Assembly: GCF_027706725.1 (NCBI RefSeq)
Contig: NZ_JAQFWQ010000005.1
Location: 1-64,000, forward strand
Direction of reading: 5' to 3'
Length of the DNA stretch: 64,000 nucleotides
Origin: Nocardiopsis endophytica
GTDB taxonomy: Bacteria; Actinomycetota; Actinomycetes; Streptosporangiales; Streptosporangiaceae
The notes under the pieces were generated by a model, which had not been told where the DNA came from, did not search any database, and saw only the letters and a program-made list of their open reading frames with translations. Of this stretch, positions 50,107 through 58,826 are shown one piece after another; position 1 is the first letter of the stretch; the number at the start of each line of letters is the position of its first letter. A program made the position numbers and the translations under genes.

Positions 50107-52461
50107 GTGACGCATGACCCGTTCGTCCGAGTCCGCGGCGCGCGCGTGCACAACCTGCGCTCCGTCGACGTCGCCGTCCCGCGCGACGGCCTGGCCGCCT
50201 TCACCGGGGTGTCCGGGTCGGGCAAGTCCTCGCTCGCCTTCGGCACGCTCTACGCCGAGGCCCAGCAGCGCTACCTGGAGTCGGTCGCGCCGTACGCGCG
50301 CCGCCTCCTGCAGCAGGTCGGCGCGCCCGACGCGGACGCCATCACCGGGCTGCCGCCGGCGGTGGCCCTGAGCCAGCGGCGCGCCGCGCCCTCGGCCCGG
50401 TCGTCGGTCGGCACCATCGCGCTGCTGTCCAACTCGCTGCGGATGCTGCTCTCCCGGGCGGGCACCTACCCGGAGGGCGCCGAGCGCCTGGACTCCGACG
50501 CCTTCTCGCCCAACACCGCCGCGGGCGCCTGCCCGAACTGCGAGGGCATGGGGGAGGTGCTGGACGCCACCGAGGGCTCCCTGGTGCCCGACGCGTCGCT
50601 GAGCATCCGCGAGGGCGCGGTGGCCGCCTGGCCCGGCGGCTGGATGGGCAAGAACCTGCGGGAGATCCTGGAGGCGCTCGGGTACGACGTCGACGCGCCG
50701 TGGCGGGACCTTCCGCAGGAGGCGCGCGACTGGATCCTGTTCACCGAGGAGCAGCCGGTCGTCACCGTGCACCCGGTCCGGGAGGCGCATCGCATCCAGC
50801 GGCCCTACCAGGGCACCTTCTCCAGCGCCAAGCGCCTGGTGATGAAGGCCTACGCGGCGTCCAAGAGCGAGGCACGGCGCGAGAAGGCCGCGCGGTACCT
50901 CACCCGGTCGGCCTGCCCGGTGTGCGGGGGCCGCCGCCTGCGGGCCGAGGCGCTGGCCGTGACGTTCGCCGGTCGCACCATGCCCGAACTCGCGGGGCTC
51001 GCGCTGTCCGAGCTCGCCGACCTGCTCGACCCCCACGCGCGCGAGGGCGACGGCGCGGTCGCGGTCCTGGCGGGGGACGTGGTGGCACGCATCCGCGTGC
51101 TGGAGCGGCTGGGGCTGGGCTACCTGAGCGTCGGCCGCCCGGCGCCGTCGCTGTCCGCCGGGGAACTGCAGCGCCTCCGTCTGGGGACGCAGCTGCGGTC
51201 CGGGCTGTTCGGCGTCGTCTACGTGCTCGACGAACCCTCGGCGGGGCTGCACCCGGCCGACACCGAGGCGCTGATGGAGGTGCTCACGGGGCTCAAGGAG
51301 TCGGGCAACAGCGTCTTCCTCGTCGAGCACGACATGGACGTGGTGCGCAGGGCCGACTGGGTCGTGGACGTGGGTCCGGGCGCGGGGAGCCGCGGCGGCC
51401 GCGTGCTCTACAGCGGGCCGGTGGAGGGGCTGGCCGGGGCCGAGGAGTCCGAGACCCGTCCCTACCTGTTCGCGCCGGGGCGCACGGCGCCGCGCGGGCG
51501 GGCGCCGTCGGGGTGGCTGAAGTTGCGCGGCGTGCACCGCAACAACCTGCGCGGGCTGGACGCCGACGTTCCGCTGGGCGTGTTCACCGCGGTCACCGGG
51601 GTCTCGGGGGCGGGCAAGACGTCGCTCCTGCGCGAGCTGGCCGACGGCGGCGAGGGCGTCGACCGGGTCGTGGAGGTCGACCAGCGGCCCATCGGGCGGA
51701 CGCCGCGGTCGAACCCGGCCACCTATACGGGCATGTTCGACGCGGTGCGCAAGCTGTTCGCGTCGACGGAACAGGCGCGCGGCCTGGGGTACGGGGCCGG
51801 GCGGTTCTCGTTCAACGTGGACGGCGGCCGGTGCGCCACCTGCCAGGGCGAGGGGTTCGTCTCCGTCGAGCTGCTGTTCCTGCCGAGCAGCTACGCGCCG
51901 TGCCCGGAGTGCAAGGGGGCGCGCTACAACCCGGACACGCTGCGCGTCACCTACCGGGGCAGGAGCATCGCCCAGGTGTTGGAGATGACGGTCGAGGAGG
52001 CGGCCGGGTTCTTCGCCGACGTGCCCGCGGCGGCGCGCCCGCTGCGCGCGCTCGACGAGGTCGGGGTCGGGTACCTGAGGCTGGGCCAGCCCGCCACGGA
52101 GCTGTCGGGCGGGGAGGCGCAGCGGATCAAGCTGGCGTCGGAGCTCCAGCGCGCGCGGCGCGGGCACACGCTCTACCTCCTGGACGAGCCGACCACCGGG
52201 CTGCACCCCAAGGACAGGGACCTGCTGGTCGCCCGCCTGCACGAGCTGGTGGACGGCGGGGCGACGGTGGTCGTCGCCGAGCACGACATGTCCGTGGCGG
52301 CCGGCGCGGACCACGTGATCGACCTGGGCCCCGGCGGCGGGGACGCCGGCGGGACGGTCACTGGGCAGGGAACGCCCCGGGAGGTCGCGGAATCCGGTGA
52401 GGGAAGGACGCCTCCCTTCCTGAGGGCCCACCTCTCACCCGAGGCGCCTTCCGCCCCGTGA
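50107..52461 (+). CDS. UvrA-like ABC ATPase (drug-resistance/DrrC type)
   Basis: 784 residues, about 150 shorter than true UvrA (about 940). Two ABC modules are present: Walker A GVSGSGKSSLAFG (about 34-46) and GVSGAGKTSLL; signatures LSAGELQRLRLG and LSGGEAQRIKLA. Zinc modules are CPNCEG...CPVCGG and CATCQG...CPECKG. Shortened UvrA-like proteins of this type, such as daunorubicin-resistance DrrC, protect DNA from intercalating drugs. Coupling to a TetR gene supports a resistance role rather than general excision repair. GTG start. Confidence 0.87.
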   Translation: MTHDPFVRVRGARVHNLRSVDVAVPRDGLAAFTGVSGSGKSSLAFGTLYAEAQQRYLESVAPYARRLLQQVGAPDADAITGLPPAVALSQRRAAPSARSSVGTIALLSNSLRMLLSRAGTYPEGAERLDSDAFSPNTAAGACPNCEGMGEVLDATEGSLVPDASLSIREGAVAAWPGGWMGKNLREILEALGYDVDAPWRDLPQEARDWILFTEEQPVVTVHPVREAHRIQRPYQGTFSSAKRLVMKAYAASKSEARREKAARYLTRSACPVCGGRRLRAEALAVTFAGRTMPELAGLALSELADLLDPHAREGDGAVAVLAGDVVARIRVLERLGLGYLSVGRPAPSLSAGELQRLRLGTQLRSGLFGVVYVLDEPSAGLHPADTEALMEVLTGLKESGNSVFLVEHDMDVVRRADWVVDVGPGAGSRGGRVLYSGPVEGLAGAEESETRPYLFAPGRTAPRGRAPSGWLKLRGVHRNNLRGLDADVPLGVFTAVTGVSGAGKTSLLRELADGGEGVDRVVEVDQRPIGRTPRSNPATYTGMFDAVRKLFASTEQARGLGYGAGRFSFNVDGGRCATCQGEGFVSVELLFLPSSYAPCPECKGARYNPDTLRVTYRGRSIAQVLEMTVEEAAGFFADVPAAARPLRALDEVGVGYLRLGQPATELSGGEAQRIKLASELQRARRGHTLYLLDEPTTGLHPKDRDLLVARLHELVDGGATVVVAEHDMSVAAGADHVIDLGPGGGDAGGTVTGQGTPREVAESGEGRTPPFLRAHLSPEAPSAP

Positions 52462-52485
52462 CGCCGACTCTGTGAGGATGGCGCC

Positions 52486-53298
52486 ATGAGCGACGAGGCG
52501 AGCCGGGTGACGCGGAGAGCGGCGGGGCCCGAGGAGAGTGCCCGGGCCAGCCGGATCTGGTGGGAGAGGTCGGCCGACGAGTACCAGGGGGAGCACGGGG
52601 ACTTCCTGGGGGACAGCGCGTTCGTGTGGGGGCCGGAGGGCCTCACGGAGGACGAGGCGCGGCTCCTCGGCCCTCGCGAGGAGCTGAAGGGAGCCCGCGT
52701 CCTGGAGGTGGGCTGCGGCGCGGCCCAGTGCGCGCGGTGGCTGCGGGCGCAGGGGGCGCACGTGGTGGGCGTGGACGTGGCGTTCAGGCAGCTGCAGCAC
52801 TCCCACCGCATCGACGAGAACGAGGGGACGCCGCGGGTCCCGGTCGCCCAGGCCGACGTGCAGCACCTCCCCTTCGCCGACGCCTCCTTCGACGCGGTGT
52901 GCTCCGCTTTCGGAGGCTTCCCCTTCATCCCCGACGCGGCGGCGGCCGTCGCCGAGAGCGCGCGCGTGCTGCGCCCCGGGGGCCGCCTGGTGTTCTCGGT
53001 GACGCACCCGGTGCGGTGGATGTTCCCGGACGACCCGACGGCGGCGGGGATGACGGTGGTGCAGCCGTACTTCGACCGGAGGGCCTACATCGAGGAGGAC
53101 CGGTCGGGCCGGGCGGTGTACGTGGAGCACCACCACACGATGGGCGACTGGGTCGCGGCGATCGCCGGGGCGGGCCTGCGCCTGACGGGTCTGACCGAAC
53201 CCGAGTGGCCCGAACACAACACGTCCACCTGGGGCGGCTGGGGCCCACACCGCGGCCGCTACGTCCCGGGCACCGCCATCTTCACCGCCGAGAAGTGA
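52486..53298 (+). CDS. SAM-dependent methyltransferase
   Basis: 270 residues of the class I methyltransferase fold. VLEVGCGAAQCARWL is the SAM motif, and DAVCSAFGGFPFIPDAAAAV and ARVLRPGGRLVFSV follow; WPEHNTSTWGGWGPHRG at the end is typical of an actinobacterial group of unknown substrate. The ATG at 52486 is 24 bp after the UvrA-like gene. Small molecule or tRNA as substrate cannot be decided. Confidence 0.87.
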   Translation: MSDEASRVTRRAAGPEESARASRIWWERSADEYQGEHGDFLGDSAFVWGPEGLTEDEARLLGPREELKGARVLEVGCGAAQCARWLRAQGAHVVGVDVAFRQLQHSHRIDENEGTPRVPVAQADVQHLPFADASFDAVCSAFGGFPFIPDAAAAVAESARVLRPGGRLVFSVTHPVRWMFPDDPTAAGMTVVQPYFDRRAYIEEDRSGRAVYVEHHHTMGDWVAAIAGAGLRLTGLTEPEWPEHNTSTWGGWGPHRGRYVPGTAIFTAEK

Positions 53299-53315
53299 CG
53301 AACGGGAGCCCCCTT

Positions 53316-53765
53316 GTGACCGACATCCGGATCCGGGCCGCCCGCCCCTCCGACCACGCGCGCATCCTCGCGGTCTGCGACGACTGGTGGGGGCGGCCGG
53401 TGGCGGACCTGCTGCCGCGCCTGTTCCTCGACCACTTCCATGCCACCAGCCTCACGGCCGAGGCGGGGGAGGAGCTTGCGGGCTTCCTCGTCGGGTTCGG
53501 CTCGCCGTCGGACGTTGAGGCGGCCTACGTGCACTTCGCCGGGGTGGCCCCCGAACACCGGCGTTCGGGGCTGGCCGGTGAGCTGTACCGGCGGTTCACC
53601 GACGCGGCGCGGGCGCAGGGGCGCTCGGTGGTCCGCGCGATCACGTCACCGGCTAACGAGCGCTCGATCGCCTTCCACCGGGCGATCGGCTTCACGGTCA
53701 CCGGCCCGCACAAGGACTACGACGGGCCGGGCGTGGACCGGATGGTGTTCGAACTGCGGCTGTGA
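53316..53765 (+). CDS. GNAT-family N-acetyltransferase
   Basis: 149 residues starting at GTG 53316 with GGGAG upstream. FAGVAPEHRRSGLAGELYRR is the acetyl-CoA motif and SPANERSIAFHRAIGFTV the C-terminal GNAT signature. It follows the methyltransferase by 17 bp and probably shares its transcript. The substrate is unknown. Confidence 0.88.
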   Translation: MTDIRIRAARPSDHARILAVCDDWWGRPVADLLPRLFLDHFHATSLTAEAGEELAGFLVGFGSPSDVEAAYVHFAGVAPEHRRSGLAGELYRRFTDAARAQGRSVVRAITSPANERSIAFHRAIGFTVTGPHKDYDGPGVDRMVFELRL

Positions 53766-53813
53766 GCCCGGGGCCCGTATCATCCGGAACCCACCGGGCA
53801 CGGAGGAGACGCG

Positions 53814-54065
53814 ATGCGGCTGAAGCTGGACCTGCACGACATCTTCAACAAGGGCCGTGACATCGACCGGGCCCTCAACGAGATCATCGACGAGGCGCTC
53901 CGTAAGAAGGCCAAGACGGTGGAGATCATCCCGGGAAAGGGCTCAGGCCAACTGAAGAAGCGCGTCCTGAGATTCCTGGACCAAAAGGAGATCAAGGCCA
54001 AATACCACCGCGTGGAAAAAGACGGAAAGAACTTCGGCCGGTTGTTCGTCCATTTCAAGCACTGA
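53814..54065 (+). CDS. Small stand-alone Smr-domain protein
   Basis: 83 residues that consist almost entirely of an Smr (MutS2/small MutS-related) domain: LKLDLHDIFNKGRDIDRALN, then VEIIPGKGSGQLKKRVLRFL and YHRVEKDGKNFGRLFVHF. The usual LDLHG and (T/I)GxGxG motifs are LDLHD and IPGKGSG. Smr domains nick DNA or RNA; this minimal version may be a small nuclease or RNA-binding protein. Its codons are less GC-rich than the surroundings. ATG with GGAGGAG at seven bases. Confidence 0.85.
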   Translation: MRLKLDLHDIFNKGRDIDRALNEIIDEALRKKAKTVEIIPGKGSGQLKKRVLRFLDQKEIKAKYHRVEKDGKNFGRLFVHFKH

Positions 54066-54099
54066 CGGTGCCGTGGCGGAGGACGGTCGGAGGCATGGA

Positions 54100-54330
54100 T
54101 CAGCGGTGATCGGCCTTGAAGGCCCGGAGATCGTCCTCTGTGTAGTGGATCGGCTCGTCCTCGGCCATCCGTGCCATCACTTCGGCGAGCTCCGGCCGGG
54201 ATGCCTCTTCCAGGAGTAGCCCGCGAATGTAGGCGGCCAAGGACAGGTCTCTGGCCTCGGCTCTCCCCTTGAGAATCTCCACGACTCCAGTCGGTACGCC
54301 CTGCACCTCGATCACCGTCGTATCGGCCAC
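54100..54330 (-). CDS. Orphan RHH-type antitoxin
   Basis: 76 residues: a DNA-binding ribbon-helix-helix of the FitA/Arc type (VIEVQGVPTGVVEILKGRAE, then SLAAYIRGLLLEEA) and an acidic C-terminal toxin-neutralising tail (MARMAEDEPIHYTEDDLRAF). The GTG at 54330 is used but no strong ribosome site precedes it. No PIN or other toxin gene lies on either side, so the antitoxin is orphaned. Confidence 0.7.
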   Translation of the reverse strand: MADTTVIEVQGVPTGVVEILKGRAEARDLSLAAYIRGLLLEEASRPELAEVMARMAEDEPIHYTEDDLRAFKADHR

Positions 54331-54407
54331 GAGATCAGCGTGCCATACCGAGTCATGCGGGTGGCCCCGGACCGTGCCAGGGGGCCGGGGCCACCGCGCG
54401 GGAGGGG

Positions 54408-55265
54408 CTACTCGGTGAAGAAGTCGATCAGTGCGCTTGCGACCGTCTCCGGGGCGTTCTCCATGGGGATGTGGCCCGCCCCCTTGATCCTTACGAGGGT
54501 CGTCTCGGGGATCTCCGCGTCCAGGCGTTCCGCGAACTCCACCCTCTGGAACCCGTCGTCCTCGCCCCAGACCAGCAGCTTGGGCACCGTGGACTCCCGC
54601 AGGGCCGGGAGCAGGTCGAGGGTGTACCGGCTGTCCGCCGCACCCGCCAGCGCCATCCAGGAGCGGCGCACCCGCTCCTCCGTCCACGGGTCCAGGTACT
54701 CGTCGATCAGGTCCTCGGTCGCGGCACCCGCCAGGGCCGACGTCACGACCCGCCGGCGCGCGGACAGGAACTCCTCCGCCGTGACCGACGCCGCCACCTC
54801 CGGATCCCGGAACCGCGCCACCGCCGGCACCGGCCACGAGTCGTAGGTGACCGAGTTGGCCAGGGCCAGGCGGGAGACCTCCAACGGCCCGTGCACCAAC
54901 AGGTGCTGCGCGACCGCGCCCCCGATGTCGTGGCCCGCCACGGCCACCGGCCCGGACACGCCCAGCGCCGACGCCGCCTCCGCCACCCGCCCGGCGAGGG
55001 CGGGGACCGACGCGGTCTCCAAGGTCAGCTCACCGCCCGAGCGCCCCAGGCCGGGCAGGTCGAGCGCCAACGGCCGCAGCCCCGCCCCCGCGAGACGCGA
55101 CAGGACCGGCTGCCACACCCGGCTCCAGTACGTGCCGTGCAGCAGGAGCACCGGACGGCCGTCGCCCCGCCCCGCGGTCAGGTAGCTGACCTCGGTATCC
55201 CCGACCCGGACCGCCTCCCTGCGCACGCCCGTCCCCGTACCTGTCGTCTCCGTGGTTCCGCTCAT
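54408..55265 (-). CDS. Alpha/beta hydrolase with Asp nucleophile (epoxide hydrolase/haloalkane dehalogenase type)
   Basis: 285 residues. The oxyanion motif HGTYWSR and the elbow VAVAGHDIGGAVA put Asp in place of Ser, as in epoxide hydrolases, haloalkane and fluoroacetate dehalogenases. The acid is in VWGEDDGFQ and the base in GAGHIPMENAP. Which C-X or C-O bond is attacked cannot be read. Divergent from a GlxA-type regulator, with a palindrome between. Confidence 0.88.
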   Translation of the reverse strand: MSGTTETTGTGTGVRREAVRVGDTEVSYLTAGRGDGRPVLLLHGTYWSRVWQPVLSRLAGAGLRPLALDLPGLGRSGGELTLETASVPALAGRVAEAASALGVSGPVAVAGHDIGGAVAQHLLVHGPLEVSRLALANSVTYDSWPVPAVARFRDPEVAASVTAEEFLSARRRVVTSALAGAATEDLIDEYLDPWTEERVRRSWMALAGAADSRYTLDLLPALRESTVPKLLVWGEDDGFQRVEFAERLDAEIPETTLVRIKGAGHIPMENAPETVASALIDFFTE

Positions 55266-55315
55266 GCCCCCACTGTGGCCCGGCGGCGCCCCGCCCGCCG
55301 AGAGTCCGGAAAGAC

Positions 55316-55325
55316 ACCTGCAGGT
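55316..55325. promoter_or_regulatory. Palindrome between hydrolase and GlxA-type regulator
   Basis: ACCTGCAGGT is a perfect 10-bp palindrome 11 bp before the GlxA-like ATG, inside a 71-bp divergent region. Confidence 0.4.
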
Positions 55326-55336
55326 ACATTTCCGCC

Positions 55337-56290
55337 ATGAGCCTGCACCGGGTAGTGGCCCTGATCAGTCCGCCGCAGTCCCCCTTCGAGCTCGCCTGCG
55401 CGTCGGAGGTCTTCGGCACGGTGCCGCCGGACGACGGGCCCCGCTACGACTTCTCCGTCTGCGCCGAGCGGCCCGGCCCCGTGCCGACCACCGCCGGGTA
55501 CGCGATCCACGTCGACGCCGGCCTGGAGGCCCTCCAGGACGCGGACACCGTCGTCGTGGCGGCGTGGAACCCCGTCGGCGCGCCGGTGCCGCCCGCCGTC
55601 GCCGACGCCCTGCGCGCCGCCCACCGCCGCGGGGCGCGGACCGTCGCCATCTGCACCGGCGCGTTCGTCCTCGCCCGCGCCGGGCTCCTCGACGGCCGCC
55701 GCGCCACCACCCACTGGCGCCGCACCGCCCGCCTGGCCTCGGAGTTCCCCCGGGTGCAGGTGGACCCCGACGTGCTCTATGTGGACCACGGCGACGTCGC
55801 GACCAGCGCCGGGACCGGCGCCGGCATCGACCTGTGCCTGCACCTGGTCCGCGGCGACCAGGGCGCGGCCTACGCCGACCAGGTCGCGCGGATCATGGTG
55901 CTGCCCCCGCACCGGGAGGGCAGCCAGCGCCAGTACGCCGTGCGGCCCGCCGCTCCCCGGCCGGATTCGTCGCTGGCGCCGCTGCTGGAGTGGGCCGAGG
56001 GGCGGTTGGACGGCCGGCTCACCGTGGACCGCCTGGCCGAGCGCGCGGGGGTGTCCGGCCGCACCCTCGCCCGCCGGTTCACCGAGCAGCTCGGCACCAG
56101 CCCCGGCCAGTGGCTGCTCGCCCGGCGCCTCGACGCGGCGCGGGTCCTGCTGGAGGAGACCGACCTCCCGGTCGAGGCCGTCGCCGCCCGGGTCGGGCTC
56201 GCCTCGGCCGTCAACCTGCGCCGCCGCTTCCGGGCCCGGTTCGGCACCACCCCCGGCGCCTACCGCCGCACCTTCGGCCGGGCCGGGTAG
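55337..56290 (+). CDS. GlxA/AraC-family regulator (DJ-1/PfpI domain + AraC HTH)
   Basis: 317 residues. The N-terminal class-I-glutaminase-like (DJ-1/PfpI) domain is at about 5-185 (TVAICTGAFVLARAG carries the Cys position) and the C-terminal AraC helix-turn-helix is at about 215-315 (LTVDRLAERAGVSGRTLARR, then PGQWLLARRLDAARVLLEET). The ATG at 55337 gives the usual N-terminus. It is divergent from the Asp-nucleophile hydrolase and probably regulates it. Confidence 0.9.
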   Translation: MSLHRVVALISPPQSPFELACASEVFGTVPPDDGPRYDFSVCAERPGPVPTTAGYAIHVDAGLEALQDADTVVVAAWNPVGAPVPPAVADALRAAHRRGARTVAICTGAFVLARAGLLDGRRATTHWRRTARLASEFPRVQVDPDVLYVDHGDVATSAGTGAGIDLCLHLVRGDQGAAYADQVARIMVLPPHREGSQRQYAVRPAAPRPDSSLAPLLEWAEGRLDGRLTVDRLAERAGVSGRTLARRFTEQLGTSPGQWLLARRLDAARVLLEETDLPVEAVAARVGLASAVNLRRRFRARFGTTPGAYRRTFGRAG

Positions 56291-56329
56291 GTGACGGCGC
56301 CTTCCGGGCCGATATCTCTGGACGAGCGA

Positions 56330-56343
56330 TAATACTCGTATTA
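56330..56343. promoter_or_regulatory. Operator of the toxin-antitoxin module
   Basis: TAATAC-TC-GTATTA has perfect 6-bp arms and ends 10 bp before the antitoxin GTG. It coincides with the -10 region, as expected for autorepression by an RHH antitoxin. Confidence 0.65.
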
Positions 56344-56353
56344 CGCTAGTGGA

Positions 56354-56683
56354 GTGGCAAAGCGGCGCATCAGTATCAGCCTCGATCCGGAGCAGGCGGA
56401 GAGGATCAGGTGGCATGCCGAGCGGTCCGGGATGGACATCTCGGCGTACCTGGTGAACGCGGCGACGCGGCAGATGGCCGAAACCGAGGCGGCGGAAGCG
56501 GAGTTCGCGGGGGTCGACGCACTGATCGCCGAAGCCGACAGTGACGCGCGGGATCAAGGGGCCACCGTCGACGGCGACAGTGGACCGCTCACCGTGGACG
56601 AGCAGGCCGAGGTCGATGAGGCCATGCGCCTGGTCCTCGGAGCGGACGAGCCCGCACGGCACAATGACGGTGAAGTGGCGTGA
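56354..56683 (+). CDS. RHH antitoxin of a PIN toxin-antitoxin pair
   Basis: 109 residues: a ribbon-helix-helix at about 3-45 (RRISISLDPEQAERIRWHAE, then SGMDISAYLVNAATRQM) and a long acidic C-terminus rich in Glu/Asp. The GTG at 56354 has only AGTGGA before it. The stop shares bases with the toxin start (GTGA), the usual coupling in such modules. Confidence 0.85.
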   Translation: MAKRRISISLDPEQAERIRWHAERSGMDISAYLVNAATRQMAETEAAEAEFAGVDALIAEADSDARDQGATVDGDSGPLTVDEQAEVDEAMRLVLGADEPARHNDGEVA

Positions 56684-57165
56684 ACGCCCGAGTCCCTGTG
56701 TACGACACGGGCATGCTCATGGGACTGGCCGCCCGCAAAGCGAAGGCCCTCCACATGCACCGCGGCGTCGCCGCGGCCCCGCATCGGCCTATCGTTCCCG
56801 GTCCTGTCCTGGCGCAGATGTGGCGCCCGGATCCGGCGACCGCGCACGCGATGAGTTCGGTCCTGAAGGAGTGCACCGTTCCACAGGCCCGGTCGTCTTC
56901 CCGCGCGTTGCGCGCCACGACCGCGGGCCAAGCGGAGTGCATCGCCTGTGCGACCGCTCCTGACATCGTCGATCGGCGTCGTATCGGCACCATCCTGGGC
57001 CTAGCGGCTCTTCCCGCGAAGAAGCGTCCGGACGCGGTGGACGCCCTCGTCGTCTGGACGGCGGTGAAACACCGGAGCGCGGTCGTGTTCACGAGTGATC
57101 CTGGGGACATCACTGCCTATGTCGAGGCGATCGGTGCGGATGATGTGCACGTCGTCGCCGTATGA
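56680..57165 (+). CDS. PIN-domain toxin (VapC-like)
   Basis: 161 residues with a PIN ribonuclease fold. The acids are Asp9 (PVYDTGML), Asp in KRPDAVDALVV and Asp in VFTSDPGDI. The expected Glu after the second strand appears as Gln in VLAQMWRPD, as in an actinobacterial subgroup. PIN toxins cleave tRNA or rRNA and are held in check by the upstream antitoxin. The GTG overlaps the antitoxin stop. Confidence 0.85.
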   Translation: MNARVPVYDTGMLMGLAARKAKALHMHRGVAAAPHRPIVPGPVLAQMWRPDPATAHAMSSVLKECTVPQARSSSRALRATTAGQAECIACATAPDIVDRRRIGTILGLAALPAKKRPDAVDALVVWTAVKHRSAVVFTSDPGDITAYVEAIGADDVHVVAV

Positions 57166-57186
57166 GGGGAACCGTCACCAGCGGTC

Positions 57187-57294
57187 CTGAGTAAGGAGAT
57201 CGCCGGCCTCGTCGCCTCCCTCGCCTCGCCGCTTGCCATCGGCACCACCGGAGCCGACCACGTCATCGACGGCGGCGCTGTCAAGACCGTCTGA
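57187..57294 (+). pseudogene. C-terminal remnant of a short-chain dehydrogenase
   Basis: 35 codons (LSKEIAGLVASLASPLAIGT, then GADHVIDGGAVKTV) and a stop match the C-terminal end of SDR oxidoreductases (E-x-A-x-LV-x-FLAS, TGADHVIDGG). Nothing before it encodes the Rossmann fold, since the PIN toxin gene ends 21 bases upstream. It is a truncated leftover, probably from insertion of the toxin-antitoxin module or from deletion. Confidence 0.7.
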
Positions 57295-57589
57295 CCGGCC
57301 GTCCCCGGTGTGATCCGGGACGCCCCGGCCTCGGCCGACGCGCACTGAGGGCCGGTGCGCGGGGGCGTGTGGCCCAACCCCTCGCCCCCTGTGCGCGGGG
57401 TCATGCGCGAAGCGGGACTCCCCGCCCCCTCCCTCGGCGTTGTCAAGGATTCGTGCGCCCAATTCTCAGGGCCGACCTGCGCTCCAGCGCACCTCCCCCG
57501 CCCCCGGCGCACCGAATCCGACCGTCTTCCGGCCGCTCCCGCCCCTGCTTCGGCGTGCGGTCGCGCATGTCCCCGCGAAGGAGGGCACC
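57295..57589. other. Gap before the MFS gene
   Basis: No gene was seen. CCCCGGTGTGATCCGGG near 57303 can form a hairpin after the SDR remnant. TTGTCA at about 57438 with CAATTC 17-18 bp later is a possible promoter of the MFS gene. Confidence 0.35.
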
Positions 57590-58810
57590 TTGCCCATCGC
57601 CCTTTGGGCGCTCACTCTGGGCGCCTTCGGTATCGGCACGACCGAGTTCGTCATCATGGGCATCCTGCCCGAGGTCGCGGCGGACCTCGGGGTCTCCATC
57701 CCGACCGCCGGGCACCTCATCTCGGGCTACGCCCTCGGCGTCGTCATCGGCGCCCCGCTGCTGGCCGTCGCCGGGTCGCGGCTGCCCCGCAAGACCTTCC
57801 TGCTCGCCCTCCTCGGGCTCTTCGCCGGGGCCAACGCCCTGTCCGCGGTCGCCCCCGGCCACGAGGCGCTGCTGGCCACCCGCGTGCTCGCCGGGCTGCC
57901 GCACGGCGCCTTCCTCGGCATCGGGTCGGTCGTGGCGGCCGACATGGTGGCCGGGCACCGGCGCGGCCAGGCCGTCGCCCGGGTGCTGCTCGGCCTGACC
58001 CTGGCCAACGTCGCCGGGGTGCCGCTGGGCTCCCTCATGGGACAGGAGCTCGGCTGGCGCTGGGCGTTCGCCGGTGTGGCGGTGATCGGCGCCGTCGCGG
58101 CGGTGGTGCTGCGCTCCGCCCTGCCCGAGCAGCCGCGCCCGGCCCCCGTGCCCGTCCGCCGCGAGGTCGGGGTCTTCGCGCGGCCCCAGGTCCTGCTGGC
58201 CTTCGCGGTCGTGGTGTTCGGGTTCGGCGGCAGCTTCGCCGCCTACAGCTACATCAGCCCCGTGCTGACCGGCGTCACCGGCTACGGCTCCACCGGCGTG
58301 GCCCTGATGCTGGGCCTGTACGGCGTCGGCACCACCGTCGGCGCGGTGGCCGGAGGGCGCCTGGCCGACGCGGCCCCCATGCCGACGCTCTACCTCTTCA
58401 CCGGCGCCCTCGCCGCCTCCCTGGGGCTGTTCGCGTTCACGGCGGGCAGCCCGGTCCTCGCGCCGATCGCCGTCCTCCTCATCGGAGCGACCGGCTTCGT
58501 GGCCGTCACCAGCCTCCAGACGACCATCCTGGAGAAGGCCAAGGAGGCGCCGGGCCTCGCCGCCGCCGGGATCCACTCGGCGTTCAACATCGCCAACGCC
58601 CTGGGGGCGCTGCTCGGCGGCGCGGCGATCTCGGCTGGGCTGGGCCTGACGTCGCCCGCCCTGGTCGGTGCGGCCCTGTCCGCCGTCGGCCTCGGGCTGG
58701 CCCTGCTCCTCGGGCTGTCGGAGCGGCGGGCGGCTCCGGCCCGGCGGACGGCGGTCGCGCCGGTGCCCGAGGAGTTCGCCGACGAGGTCCCGGAGCCCGT
58801 CGCCGCGTGA
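57590..58810 (+). CDS. MFS exporter (DHA1, arabinose-efflux/YdhP-like)
   Basis: 406 residues with about 12 helices. WALTLGAFGIGTTEFVIMGI is the diagnostic start of the sugar/drug efflux (AraJ/YdhP/ChlR) branch, and GVVIGAPLLAVAGSRLPRKT resembles motif A. The TTG at 57590 is chosen because AAGGAGG lies five bases upstream and the family N-terminus begins here. Convergent with an amidohydrolase gene. Confidence 0.87.
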   Translation: MPIALWALTLGAFGIGTTEFVIMGILPEVAADLGVSIPTAGHLISGYALGVVIGAPLLAVAGSRLPRKTFLLALLGLFAGANALSAVAPGHEALLATRVLAGLPHGAFLGIGSVVAADMVAGHRRGQAVARVLLGLTLANVAGVPLGSLMGQELGWRWAFAGVAVIGAVAAVVLRSALPEQPRPAPVPVRREVGVFARPQVLLAFAVVVFGFGGSFAAYSYISPVLTGVTGYGSTGVALMLGLYGVGTTVGAVAGGRLADAAPMPTLYLFTGALAASLGLFAFTAGSPVLAPIAVLLIGATGFVAVTSLQTTILEKAKEAPGLAAAGIHSAFNIANALGALLGGAAISAGLGLTSPALVGAALSAVGLGLALLLGLSERRAAPARRTAVAPVPEEFADEVPEPVAA

Positions 58811-58826
58811 TGCGCCCGGCCCCGGT

